12,904 nucleotides of DNA, taken from contig CAZEMR010000082.1 of the NCBI GenBank assembly GCA_964513465.1, positions 1-12,904 on the forward strand. Reading direction: 5' to 3'. The notes below the pieces were generated by a model. It made no database searches. It worked only from the letters and a program-made list of their open reading frames with translations, and was not told the DNA's origin. This DNA is from CAZEMR01 sp964513465 (GTDB lineage Bacteria; Bacteroidota; Ignavibacteria; Kapaibacteriales; UBA2268). Positions 6,594 through 12,904 of the stretch are shown one piece after another. Numbering within the stretch: position 1 is the stretch's first letter; every line of letters starts with the position of its first letter. Both the position numbers and the translations under genes were made by a program.

Positions 6594-8834
6594 ATGATTA
6601 ATAGATTCAAAGAACTAGATGAATTAGTCCAATGGCTGCTTGCGCCCGGTGCGGAAGCGGCCCTTAATCCCGTGCTCCGGATAGAAGGAGGCTTCGGCAC
6701 CGGCAAGTCCGCTCTGATCGCAGCGGCGCTTAACGAATGCCGCGCCCGGGGCATGGCAAAAATGATTTTCCAGCCGGATAAGGCCAATAAATTCAATACA
6801 TTGCCGGAATTTGTGCTGGGTATATCTCAGCGCCTGACCGTCGGGTCGATCCGCTCGAATATGAGCAATTATGAATGTATTACGAATAATACCCGATTCC
6901 CGGAGCTGCTGCGCGATGTCCGCCAGGTGGATACCTCTCTGTTCGAAAAAATTTACCTGCGTCAATACCTGAAGACGATGTACGATTTGGGGAATTACCA
7001 GTGTACCGATCAGGTCGATCCGGAGGACGAGGATGGCAGATATATAATGGAATATATCGACGGCTATCTGCCCACAAAGGCCGATAAACGGCTGCTCTGC
7101 GATACCGGCAAAGTGGTGATCGAATCCTTCATTGTCGATCTGATGAATTCGGTCTATCCCGTGACCGAGGTACACCCTTCGTTCGAATCATATCCTCCGG
7201 AGCAGCGCCCGAGGGACATTATATTGATAATGGATAATTACGAGGGGATAGAGGGCTCGGCGGATTCATGGATAATGAATTATCTGCTCCCTTATTTTTA
7301 CGAAAAAAAATTCGGCGAATTCGAATCTTACGATATATCGAGTCTGGAGAAAGACCTGCGGGTGGCGGATTTCTTTAATCTGCGTGTGGTGCTCTCTTCG
7401 CGGAATATATTTCCTGAGAAAAAAGAGGAGCTATGGAAGGATTTCAAATATGGAATGCAGCGCATTTCTCTGGATAATTTCCCTGATGATTTAATCGACG
7501 AATTCCTTGTGCGCGAAGGAGTCCCCGACGAAAACGCCAACGTAGCTCGAGAATTCACCGCCGGCAATCCTTATTTGCTGTCGCTCTGGACTGATGCAAT
7601 CAATTTAAGCTCATACAGCGACGATGTGGAGATGATGTATCACCACGCCTCCAAGCGTGTGCTGAAATACTTTACCGAGCCGCAGAAGGACTGGTTTATT
7701 TGCGCGTCGTTTATGAAGATAATCGATCAGTCCGGACTGAAATGCTTTCCGATACTCAAGGAGCACGGCGAGGATGCGTTCGAGTTTTTCAGCGAATTAT
7801 CCGAAAATTTCATAGAGCGCACGGACGACGGAATGCGGGTGAGGCCATTTATTGCAAAATTAATTCAGGAATCGATAAAAAGCGAATCCGGCGAAACAGC
7901 CCGCCAGATGCACAAAATTGCCGAATCATATGAGGAAGTGCGCGATTTATTCACGGAATTCGATGCCGACGAAGTTGATATCATCCGTGGACTTGCGTAT
8001 TTCGATCGCTTCGATCTGGACTTTGCGCTCAATAAGGCATTCAGCGAGGATGCCGGCCGGGCGTATGATCTGGTGAGCCGCTACCCCGCGCATTTTGCTA
8101 AGCATGGCCCGAATTATTCGCTCGATCGCGAAATTAAAGAGCGTATAAGGAATTTCAATCGAATAATTGACGGCCCCAAATACGAGCATCGCCGCCAGTT
8201 CGTAAAGAGTATTCATAATGAATATAATCAAATGATCGGCCGCGAAATCGACCACCGCAAGATGGAAATCGCTAAATATCAGGACCGTATAGACCGTTAC
8301 TTCCAAGATAAGGATGCACTTGCCGAAACAATCGACTCCAAAAAAGCCGAATACGTCAATAGCGAAAAAGAGCTTTTCGATTATAATCGCAGCCTTGGGC
8401 CGATCGAAAAGCAGAGGCAGTTTGCTCCTGCGGCGCGGTATTTTCTGATTTCGATAATATTGATTGCGGTGGGGCTTATAGTCTCCGAATATAGCAGCCC
8501 GGGCGAGCTATACGGCTATACCGATCTGGTGCGGAATGTATTTTTTGCCGCCGGTGCGGTCGGCTTTGTTGCGGGAGCATATTATTTATTCCGGGCAATT
8601 ATTCAGCGCCGCTCTAACAGCGAATATGACAAAATTATCTCAGAAATCCGCCGCATCGAGAATGCGCGATCGAAGCATCAGAGCGAGATCGACGGCATTC
8701 GTCGCGAGTTGGAATCAGAAGACCCTGCAATTGGGAAAATGAGGCAGAAGATCGAAGATATGAATGCGGAAATTGCGGAACTGGAAAAAAAGCTGGAGGA
8801 GCCCTTTATACAAAAGGAGCAGAATCAGGGATAA
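6594..8834 (+). CDS. STAND-like P-loop NTPase with coiled-coil and transmembrane hairpin
   Basis: This 746-residue protein begins 7 bp after the HATPase gene. The N-terminal NTPase part has Walker A GGFGTGKS (32-39), Walker B IILIMDNYEG (209-218, D214), a sensor-1-like VVLSSRN (265-271) and GNPYLLSLW (324-332), similar to the GxP motif of STAND ATPases. An alpha-helical region follows (about 345-540). Two coiled coils (about 545-608 and 672-737) flank two transmembrane segments, about 616-631 (YFLISIILIAVGLIVS) and 648-670 (NVFFAAGAVGFVAGAYYLF). Both ends should therefore be cytoplasmic, with a short periplasmic loop. STAND proteins usually act as signal-driven switches that oligomerise on ATP binding. 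I know no named family with this architecture. The gene ends in a 10-bp tail-to-tail overlap with pdxH, and no terminator is visible between them. Confidence 0.8.
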   Translation: MINRFKELDELVQWLLAPGAEAALNPVLRIEGGFGTGKSALIAAALNECRARGMAKMIFQPDKANKFNTLPEFVLGISQRLTVGSIRSNMSNYECITNNTRFPELLRDVRQVDTSLFEKIYLRQYLKTMYDLGNYQCTDQVDPEDEDGRYIMEYIDGYLPTKADKRLLCDTGKVVIESFIVDLMNSVYPVTEVHPSFESYPPEQRPRDIILIMDNYEGIEGSADSWIMNYLLPYFYEKKFGEFESYDISSLEKDLRVADFFNLRVVLSSRNIFPEKKEELWKDFKYGMQRISLDNFPDDLIDEFLVREGVPDENANVAREFTAGNPYLLSLWTDAINLSSYSDDVEMMYHHASKRVLKYFTEPQKDWFICASFMKIIDQSGLKCFPILKEHGEDAFEFFSELSENFIERTDDGMRVRPFIAKLIQESIKSESGETARQMHKIAESYEEVRDLFTEFDADEVDIIRGLAYFDRFDLDFALNKAFSEDAGRAYDLVSRYPAHFAKHGPNYSLDREIKERIRNFNRIIDGPKYEHRRQFVKSIHNEYNQMIGREIDHRKMEIAKYQDRIDRYFQDKDALAETIDSKKAEYVNSEKELFDYNRSLGPIEKQRQFAPAARYFLISIILIAVGLIVSEYSSPGELYGYTDLVRNVFFAAGAVGFVAGAYYLFRAIIQRRSNSEYDKIISEIRRIENARSKHQSEIDGIRRELESEDPAIGKMRQKIEDMNAEIAELEKKLEEPFIQKEQNQG

Positions 8835-9469
8835 AGCCGCTCGATCTTCCAGTCGCCATCGATGAGTCTGTACTCGAAGCGGTCGTGGAGCCGGCTTTCG
8901 CGCCCCTGCCAGAATTCGAATGTGTCGGGGATGATACGGTATCCGCCCCAATGCGGCGGCACCGGCACATTTTTGGGATATTTAACCATATATTTTGCTA
9001 CTTCGCGGACTAATTTAAAGCGGCTCGACAGGGGTCGGCTCTGCTGCGATGCCCATGCTCCCAGGCGGCTTGTAAAGGGGCGGGTGTCGAAATATTCGCG
9101 GGTTTCGTCGACGGAGATTTTCTCGACCTGCCCGGCAATGCGTATCTGGCGCTCGAATTTATCCCAATACAAAAGCATACTTGCCTGTGGATTTTCGGCG
9201 ATGTCGCTGCCCTTGCGGCTTTCGAAATTCGTGAAAAAAACAAATCCCCGCTCGTCGAAATGCTTCAATAGTACAATCCTGCACGAAGGCCTGCCGCCTG
9301 CCGATGCGGTGCACAGCGACACAGCATTGGGGTCCATAAATCCTCCCTGCATGGCGTCTTCGAACCAGATTTTGAACTGGTCGAAGGGATTGCCTTTAAT
9401 TATATTTTTTGATAGTGCCGATTTGCCATAATCGCGGCGCTCGACAGTAGTTGAGCGGATGAATTTCAT
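8825..9469 (-). CDS. pdxH: Pyridoxamine/pyridoxine 5'-phosphate oxidase
   Basis: PdxH is a cytoplasmic FMN enzyme that oxidises pyridoxamine- or pyridoxine-5'-phosphate with O2 to pyridoxal 5'-phosphate, the last step of PLP supply. The 214-residue product has normal length and a full set of signature blocks: PSCRIVLLKHFDERGFVFFT (FMN and substrate binding), NFESRKG, ASMLLYW, RQIRIAGQVEKIS, SRLGAWASQQS, PPHWGGYRI, and the C-terminal block FEFWQGRESRLHDR. The dependence on O2 implies an organism that meets oxygen. The ATG at 9469 has no evident Shine-Dalgarno. The gene is separated from gcvH upstream by a terminator-like hairpin, so it may have its own promoter, though I could not identify one. 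Its last codons overlap the end of the convergent NTPase gene. Confidence 0.96.
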   Translation of the reverse strand: MKFIRSTTVERRDYGKSALSKNIIKGNPFDQFKIWFEDAMQGGFMDPNAVSLCTASAGGRPSCRIVLLKHFDERGFVFFTNFESRKGSDIAENPQASMLLYWDKFERQIRIAGQVEKISVDETREYFDTRPFTSRLGAWASQQSRPLSSRFKLVREVAKYMVKYPKNVPVPPHWGGYRIIPDTFEFWQGRESRLHDRFEYRLIDGDWKIERLYP

Positions 9470-9489
9470 AATTGATTACCGGAAAGCTT

Positions 9490-9524
9490 TCAAAATAACG
9501 AGGGCAGGCCGTCGGGCCCGCCCT
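9490..9524 (-). terminator. Intrinsic terminator downstream of gcvH
   Basis: On the minus strand, AGGGCGGGCC and GGCCTGCCCT form a 10-bp stem closed by a 4-nt loop. One pair is G-U on this strand but would be A-C on the other, so the hairpin is only perfect as minus-strand RNA. A moderately U-rich CGTTATTTTG follows. It lies between gcvH (stop at 9549) and pdxH (start at 9469). Confidence 0.65.
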
Positions 9525-9548
9525 ATAAAAATATTGCTGTGCGGATGC

Positions 9549-9926
9549 TTACTGTCCGATTTCTTTTTTGTATGCTTCGACATCCATGAGCTCGTCGAGT
9601 TCGGATTTGTCGGACATTTCCATCTTTACGAGCCAGCCTTCGCCGTAGGGGTCGTTGTTTACCACTTCGGGGCTGTCGTTGATGGATTCGTTAATTTCGA
9701 TGATTTTGCCGGAAATGGGTGCGAACATATCGGCAACGGTTTTGACGGCTTCGATAGTGCCGAATGTATCGCCTTTGCTGACTTCTGCTTCTTCGGGGAT
9801 GTCGACGTAAACCACGTCGCCGAGTTCGCCCTGTGCGTGGTCTGTGATGCCGATTGTGGCTGTATCGCCATCTACGCGTACCCATTCGTGGTCTTTGGTG
9901 TACTTTAGTTCATTTGGGAATTCCAT
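9549..9926 (-). CDS. gcvH: Glycine cleavage system H protein
   Basis: GcvH is the lipoylated shuttle protein of the glycine cleavage system. It carries the aminomethyl group from the PLP-dependent P protein to the T protein and is then reoxidised by dihydrolipoamide dehydrogenase; it can also serve in lipoyl relay. The 125-residue length is typical. Motifs are YTKDHEWVRV (9-18), the GITDHAQGELGDVVYVDIP core (26-44) and the lipoylation site EAVKTVADMFAP with K62. The C-terminal NDPYGEGWLVKMEMSD segment is also standard. GGAG lies 6 nt before the ATG at 9926. It follows accC by 29 bp and ends before a hairpin terminator, so it is probably the last gene of an efp-accB-accC-gcvH transcript. The P and T proteins are not encoded in the window. 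Confidence 0.97.
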   Translation of the reverse strand: MEFPNELKYTKDHEWVRVDGDTATIGITDHAQGELGDVVYVDIPEEAEVSKGDTFGTIEAVKTVADMFAPISGKIIEINESINDSPEVVNNDPYGEGWLVKMEMSDKSELDELMDVEAYKKEIGQ

Positions 9927-9955
9927 GTTGCGCTCCGGATTATTTGATTAATAAA

Positions 9956-11299
9956 TTAAAAAGATTTCCAGTCGTGTCGTTCAAGATATTTTGTATCTAT
10001 ATTTCCCGCGATAAAGTCGGGATTTTCCATCATTTTTTTGTGGAATGGGATAGTGGTCTGAATGCCCTCGATAACAAATTCGTCCAGCGCTCGGCTCATC
10101 TTGGCAATGGCTTCTTCGCGGGTGCGGGCAAAGGATATCAGCTTGGCTGCCAGCGAATCGTAATGCGGGGGGATTGTATATCCCTGATAAATATGCGAAT
10201 CCACGCGGATGCCGTGTCCGCCGGGTACATGCAGGCTCTCAATGCGTCCGGGCGAGGGCCGGAAATTGTTCTCTGGGTCTTCGGCATTAATGCGGCATTC
10301 GATGGCATGGAAGTTGGGCTCCTGCTCTTTGAGTTCGAGCTTTTCGCCGGCTGCGACCCGTATCTGCTCTTTGATGAGGTCGACGCTGAGCGATTCCTCG
10401 GTTACGGGATGCTCTACCTGGATGCGTGTATTCATTTCCATGAAATAAAAATTCAGTTTATCATCGACCAGGTATTCAATAGTGCCGGGGCCGACGTAAT
10501 TGACGGCCAGCGCGCCACGCACGGAAGCGTCGCCCATTTTTTGGCGCAATTCTTTTGTAACAATGGGTGAGGGGGCCTCTTCGATAAGCTTCTGATGGCG
10601 GCGCTGAGTAGAGCATTCGCGCTCGTTCAGATGGATGGCATTGCCGTGCTTATCGCCGAAGACCTGGATTTCGATATGGCGCGAGCCTTCGATCAGGCGT
10701 TCCATATATATATCCGGATTGCCAAAGAAGGTTTCGGCTTCGTTGCGAGCCACCATGAATGATTTCTTCAGCTCTTCGGGGTCTTTACATAATCTCATGC
10801 CTTTGCCGCCGCCGCCCGCTACTGCTTTGAGCATAACCGGATAGCCGATTTCGTTGGCTACCGACATTGCGTGGTCGAGCGACTGGATATTGCCTTTGGA
10901 GCCGGGCACCACAGGCACTCCGGCGTTTCGCATAGTTTCCTTTGCGACTGATTTGTTACCCATTCGGGCGATTGCATCTTTGCTGGGTCCGATAAATGCG
11001 ATTTCGTGATCTTCGCATATCTGGACGAATTTTTCGCTCTCGGCCATGAACCCATATCCGGGATGAATGGCGTCTGCATTGGTAACTTCGACTGCCGCAA
11101 TTATGGATGGGATATTAAGATAGCTGTCCTTGCTCGGAGCCGGGCCTATACAGACCGCTTCGTCGGCGAATTTGACATGAAGCGACAGATAATCCGGCTC
11201 GGAATAAACGGCCACCGTTTTGATGCCCATTTCCTTGCATGCCCGGATTATTCGCAGTGCGATTTCGCCTCTGTTTGCTATAAGAATTTTTTTGAACAT
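9956..11299 (-). CDS. accC: Acetyl-CoA carboxylase, biotin carboxylase subunit
   Basis: AccC uses ATP and bicarbonate to carboxylate the biotin on AccB, the first half-reaction of acetyl-CoA carboxylase and so of fatty acid synthesis. The 447-residue product matches the free-standing bacterial subunit (about 450). It begins MFKKILIANRGEIALRIIRA, has the HPGYGFMAE block (79-87), the ATP-grasp glycine loop GGGGKGMR (162-169), EIQVFGDKHGNAIHLNERE, and the catalytic/metal block FMEMNTRIQVEHPVTE (E288, N290, R292), plus HAIECRINAE with R336 as the likely catalytic arginine. No biotinyl or carboxyltransferase domain is fused, which agrees with the accB gene 23 bp upstream. All key residues are present. 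Confidence 0.98.
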   Translation of the reverse strand: MFKKILIANRGEIALRIIRACKEMGIKTVAVYSEPDYLSLHVKFADEAVCIGPAPSKDSYLNIPSIIAAVEVTNADAIHPGYGFMAESEKFVQICEDHEIAFIGPSKDAIARMGNKSVAKETMRNAGVPVVPGSKGNIQSLDHAMSVANEIGYPVMLKAVAGGGGKGMRLCKDPEELKKSFMVARNEAETFFGNPDIYMERLIEGSRHIEIQVFGDKHGNAIHLNERECSTQRRHQKLIEEAPSPIVTKELRQKMGDASVRGALAVNYVGPGTIEYLVDDKLNFYFMEMNTRIQVEHPVTEESLSVDLIKEQIRVAAGEKLELKEQEPNFHAIECRINAEDPENNFRPSPGRIESLHVPGGHGIRVDSHIYQGYTIPPHYDSLAAKLISFARTREEAIAKMSRALDEFVIEGIQTTIPFHKKMMENPDFIAGNIDTKYLERHDWKSF

Positions 11300-11322
11300 T
11301 GGCTTATTATCTCTGTATTAAA

Positions 11323-11820
11323 CTAATCGGGTTTTATAAGGAACAGTGGCTGGTTGTATTCCACTGGCTGAGCGTTTTCGACCAGAATTTTGACTACTGT
11401 GCCCGATACGTCGCTTTCGATCTCGTTCATCAGTTTCATTGCCTCGATAATGCAGAGGGTCGACCCCGGACCGACACGAGTGCCAATCTCGACAAAAGGA
11501 TCGGATTCGGGTGAGGGGGAGCGATAGAAAGTGCCTACAATAGGCGATTTGATTTCGTGTTCGCCGTTGCCGGCGGATTCTTTAGCCGGGGCTTCGGCCT
11601 CGACATTTGCCGAAGTGCCGGCGGGGGCCGACAGCGGCTGAGGCGCATATCCCTGAGCAGGCGGCGCCATTGTTACATACTGCATCTGCGGATGCCCGGC
11701 GGAATCCTCCTCGGAGTTTCTGCGGATTTTCAGCTTAATGCCTTCTTCCTTAATATATAACTCGTCGGCGGAGCTTTCGTCAAAAATTCTCATTAACTGT
11801 TTTAAATATTTCAGATCCAT
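11323..11820 (-). CDS. accB: Acetyl-CoA carboxylase, biotin carboxyl carrier protein
   Basis: AccB carries the biotin that AccC carboxylates and the carboxyltransferase discharges onto acetyl-CoA. The 165-residue product has the usual plan: an N-terminal helical segment (MDLKYLKQLMRIFDES), a short beta part (LYIKEEGIKLKIRR), a Pro/Ala-rich flexible linker (about 51-85) and the biotinyl domain with IEAMKLMNEI, biotinylated at K129. SPIVGTFYRSPSPES (92-106) includes the thumb region typical of bacterial AccB. The frame is open to 11925 inside efp, but I chose the ATG at 11820 because it gives the family N-terminus and has AGGGA 5 nt upstream. It lies 61 bp after efp and 23 bp before accC. The order efp-accB-accC is widely conserved in bacteria, which supports an operon. 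Confidence 0.96.
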   Translation of the reverse strand: MDLKYLKQLMRIFDESSADELYIKEEGIKLKIRRNSEEDSAGHPQMQYVTMAPPAQGYAPQPLSAPAGTSANVEAEAPAKESAGNGEHEIKSPIVGTFYRSPSPESDPFVEIGTRVGPGSTLCIIEAMKLMNEIESDVSGTVVKILVENAQPVEYNQPLFLIKPD

Positions 11821-11825
11821 GTCAA

Positions 11826-11830
11826 TCCCT
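11826..11830 (-). promoter_or_regulatory. Ribosome binding site deciding the accB start
   Basis: Minus-strand AGGGA lies 5 nt before the ATG at 11820. It favours this start over the upstream in-frame ATG at 11925, which would overlap efp and add 35 residues unlike AccB. Confidence 0.55.
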
Positions 11831-11881
11831 TTGGCTGGAACATAACTGAATTTATAGCCGTTTGCCGCCGGCTGGTGCGGG

Positions 11882-12448
11882 TTATTCCTTAACGCGCTCG
11901 ATGTAGGAGCCGCTCGAGGTATCAACTCGGATTAGGTCGCCTTCGTTGATGAATAGCGGCACCGGTACTTCGACTCCTGTTTCGAGAGTGGCGGGCTTAA
12001 GCACGTTTGTGGCCGTATCGCCCTTGAAGCCGGGTTCGGTGCGCTCTACGCGAAGATTAACATGCTGTGGCACCTCGACTCCGATCACCTGGCCTTCGAC
12101 AAAAGCAAGCTGCACCATGTCGTTTTCTTTAAGGTATGCAATTTTATCGCCGACCATTTCCGCGGGAACAGGGATTTGTTCGTAGTTGTCGGGTTCCATA
12201 AAATAAAGCATATCGCCATCGCGATACAGATACTGATAGGGCCGGCGTTCGAGGCGAACAAACTCGATGGATTCGCCGCTGCGGAAGCGGTTTTCCTGGA
12301 GCTTGCCAGTGCGCATGCTGCGCATCTTCACCTGATAGAAAGCCCTGAGATTGCCCGGAGTGCGGTGTTCGCTTTCGAGCACCTCGCACATCTCGCCATT
12401 ATACATAACAATTGCGCCCGGACGCAGATCCGAAGTAGTGCCTTTCAT
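11882..12448 (-). CDS. efp: Translation elongation factor P
   Basis: EF-P binds ribosomes stalled on polyproline stretches and speeds peptide bond formation. The 188-residue, three-domain length is standard. Domain I contains IVMYNGEMCEVLESEHRTPG, domain II begins near 68, and domain III ends with the classic signature: TNVLKPATLETGVEVPVP, then LFINEGDLIRVDTSSGSYIERV. The tip loop reads TPGNLRAF. Aligned to the E. coli KPGKGQAF loop, the residue that is beta-lysylated there (K34) is Asn33 here, so neither the lysine pathway (EpmA/EpmB) nor, by this alignment, arginine rhamnosylation (EarP) would apply at this position. The same loop is, from memory, typical of Chlorobi-like bacteria. GGTGAG just upstream of the ATG at 12448 may be the ribosome binding site. 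It follows tRNA-Cys by 35 bp. Confidence 0.97.
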   Translation of the reverse strand: MKGTTSDLRPGAIVMYNGEMCEVLESEHRTPGNLRAFYQVKMRSMRTGKLQENRFRSGESIEFVRLERRPYQYLYRDGDMLYFMEPDNYEQIPVPAEMVGDKIAYLKENDMVQLAFVEGQVIGVEVPQHVNLRVERTEPGFKGDTATNVLKPATLETGVEVPVPLFINEGDLIRVDTSSGSYIERVKE

Positions 12449-12483
12449 TAACTCACCATAAGCCGTTTATAAATAAAAAAAAG

Positions 12484-12554
12484 AGGTGCCGGCCGGATTC
12501 GAACCGGCGTTCGCGGTTTTGCAGACCGCTGCCTGACCACTTGGCTACGGCACC
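12484..12554 (-). tRNA. tRNA-Cys (GCA)
   Basis: The minus strand folds into a full cloverleaf. The acceptor stem pairs GGTGCCG (12554-12548) with CGGCACC (12491-12485), and the discriminator is U, as expected for tRNA-Cys. The anticodon arm is GCGGT-CTGCAAA-ACCGC with anticodon GCA, and the T arm is GCCGG-TTCGAAT-CCGGC. The 3' CCA is not encoded: the next bases are a run of T. The gene is 71 nt with a short variable loop. A good promoter ends 11 nt upstream, and efp follows on the same strand. Confidence 0.97.
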
Positions 12555-12565
12555 AATACGAATAA

Positions 12566-12597
12566 CAAAGATATGAACTAAATATCGAAAATGCAAA
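12566..12597 (-). promoter_or_regulatory. Bacteroidota-type promoter of tRNA-Cys (and probably efp)
   Basis: On the minus strand TTTG (12597-12594), a 20-nt spacer and TATCTTTG (12573-12566) match the Bacteroidota consensus TTTG-N19-TAnnTTTG, with a perfect -7 box. Transcription should begin about 5 nt before the tRNA. Confidence 0.75.
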
Positions 12598-12721
12598 CAG
12601 AAATTTTCGCCGCTTCCTGAATCAAAAAATTCATAACATATACAATAATACCACATTCATATAGTCTTATTGGGAGCGAAAATATTGTGCGAGCAAAATT
12701 TTATTCTCATACAAAAATTTC

Positions 12722-12752
12722 TTTGCAAATTAAAAAAAAGCACTTATATTTG
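12722..12752 (+). promoter_or_regulatory. Bacteroidota-type promoter of tRNA-Leu
   Basis: TTTG (12722-12725), exactly 19 nt, then TATATTTG (12745-12752) is a full match to the Bacteroidota sigma-factor consensus TTTG-N19-TAnnTTTG. The expected start near 12759 leaves about 8 nt of leader before the tRNA. An A-rich tract fills the spacer. Confidence 0.8.
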
Positions 12753-12766
12753 TGTTCACTTCAAAC

Positions 12767-12849
12767 GCGGAAGTGGCGGAATTGGTAGACGCGCTATCTT
12801 GAGGGGGTAGTGCCCACCGGGCGTGGGGGTTCGAGTCCCCCCTTCCGCA
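12767..12849 (+). tRNA. tRNA-Leu (GAG)
   Basis: This is a class II tRNA of 83 nt. The acceptor stem pairs GCGGAAG (12767-12773) with CTTCCGC (12842-12848), and the discriminator is A, as required for leucine tRNAs. The anticodon arm is CTATC-TTGAGGG-GGTAG with anticodon GAG, which reads CUC and CUU. A long variable arm (GCCC-ACC-GGGC) and the T arm GGGGG-TTCGAGT-CCCCC follow. No CCA is encoded. It stands alone with its own promoter and terminator. Confidence 0.97.
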
Positions 12850-12873
12850 CGAAAATCAAAACTCAATATCCCG

Positions 12874-12904
12874 AAACCCGCTCCAGCAGCGGGTTTTTTA
12901 TTTT
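12874..12904 (+). terminator. Intrinsic terminator of tRNA-Leu
   Basis: A perfect 9-bp stem, AAACCCGCT (12874-12882) with AGCGGGTTT (12888-12896), closes a 5-nt loop and is followed by TTTATTTT up to the window edge. It lies 24 nt after the tRNA 3' end. Confidence 0.9.

Noticed and set aside
9459..9908. Plus-strand frame of 149 residues rich in Phe, Val and Cys opposite gcvH
   Set aside because: It is the antisense of a highly conserved GcvH; its apparent hydrophobicity comes from reversed Glu/Lys-rich codons.
11821..11925. N-terminal extension of AccB from the ATG at 11925
   Set aside because: It would overlap the end of efp; the family N-terminus and a ribosome binding site are at 11820.
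12453..12656. 67-residue minus-strand frame across tRNA-Cys
   Set aside because: It runs through a functional tRNA and its promoter, so it is not a plausible gene.

Overview
The window looks like a chromosomal segment from a member of the Bacteroidota / Ignavibacteriota-Chlorobi group. Five things point that way. The partial gene at the left edge ends in a type IX secretion (T9SS) type A sorting tail. A PorX-type response regulator with a PglZ domain lies close by. Two tRNA genes are preceded by the Bacteroidota promoter pattern TTTG-N19/20-TAnnTTTG. The EF-P loop reads TPGNLRAF, which I recall as typical of Chlorobi-like lineages. Shine-Dalgarno sequences are patchy. The exact class cannot be fixed from this window; an Ignavibacteria- or Kapabacteria-like lineage is an inference.

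Layout from left to right: (1) the 3' end of a T9SS cargo gene (+), then a degenerate inverted repeat; (2) porX and tsaE, both on the minus strand, separated by an intrinsic terminator that overlaps the porX stop codon; (3) an AT-rich divergent intergenic region with a candidate promoter embedded in two perfect palindromes; (4) a rightward cluster of five genes: a ClpB-like AAA+ protein that stops after the first ATPase domain, a small FlbD/SwrD-family protein, a predicted outer-membrane beta-barrel, an RsbW-like HATPase, and a large STAND-like P-loop NTPase with a coiled-coil/transmembrane-hairpin tail; (5) a leftward block of housekeeping genes, transcribed as tRNA-Cys, efp, accB, accC, gcvH, pdxH; pdxH overlaps the NTPase gene tail to tail by 10 bp; (6) tRNA-Leu(GAG) on the plus strand, divergent from tRNA-Cys, followed by a strong terminator.

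The leftward block is ordinary metabolism and translation: EF-P rescues polyproline stalls, AccB/AccC start fatty acid synthesis, GcvH carries the glycine-cleavage aminomethyl group, and PdxH makes PLP, which the glycine-cleavage P protein needs. TsaE contributes to the t6A tRNA modification. PorX and the sorting tail show that the organism has a T9SS.

The part most worth following up is 2667-8834. The last four genes (FlbD-like, beta-barrel, HATPase, NTPase) are spaced by 7, -4 and 7 bp, so they are probably translationally coupled. I do not recognise this combination as a named system. A speculative reading is an envelope-associated signalling module: an outer-membrane barrel, a cytoplasmic switch kinase, and a membrane-anchored ATPase, with a truncated ClpB at the head of the transcript.
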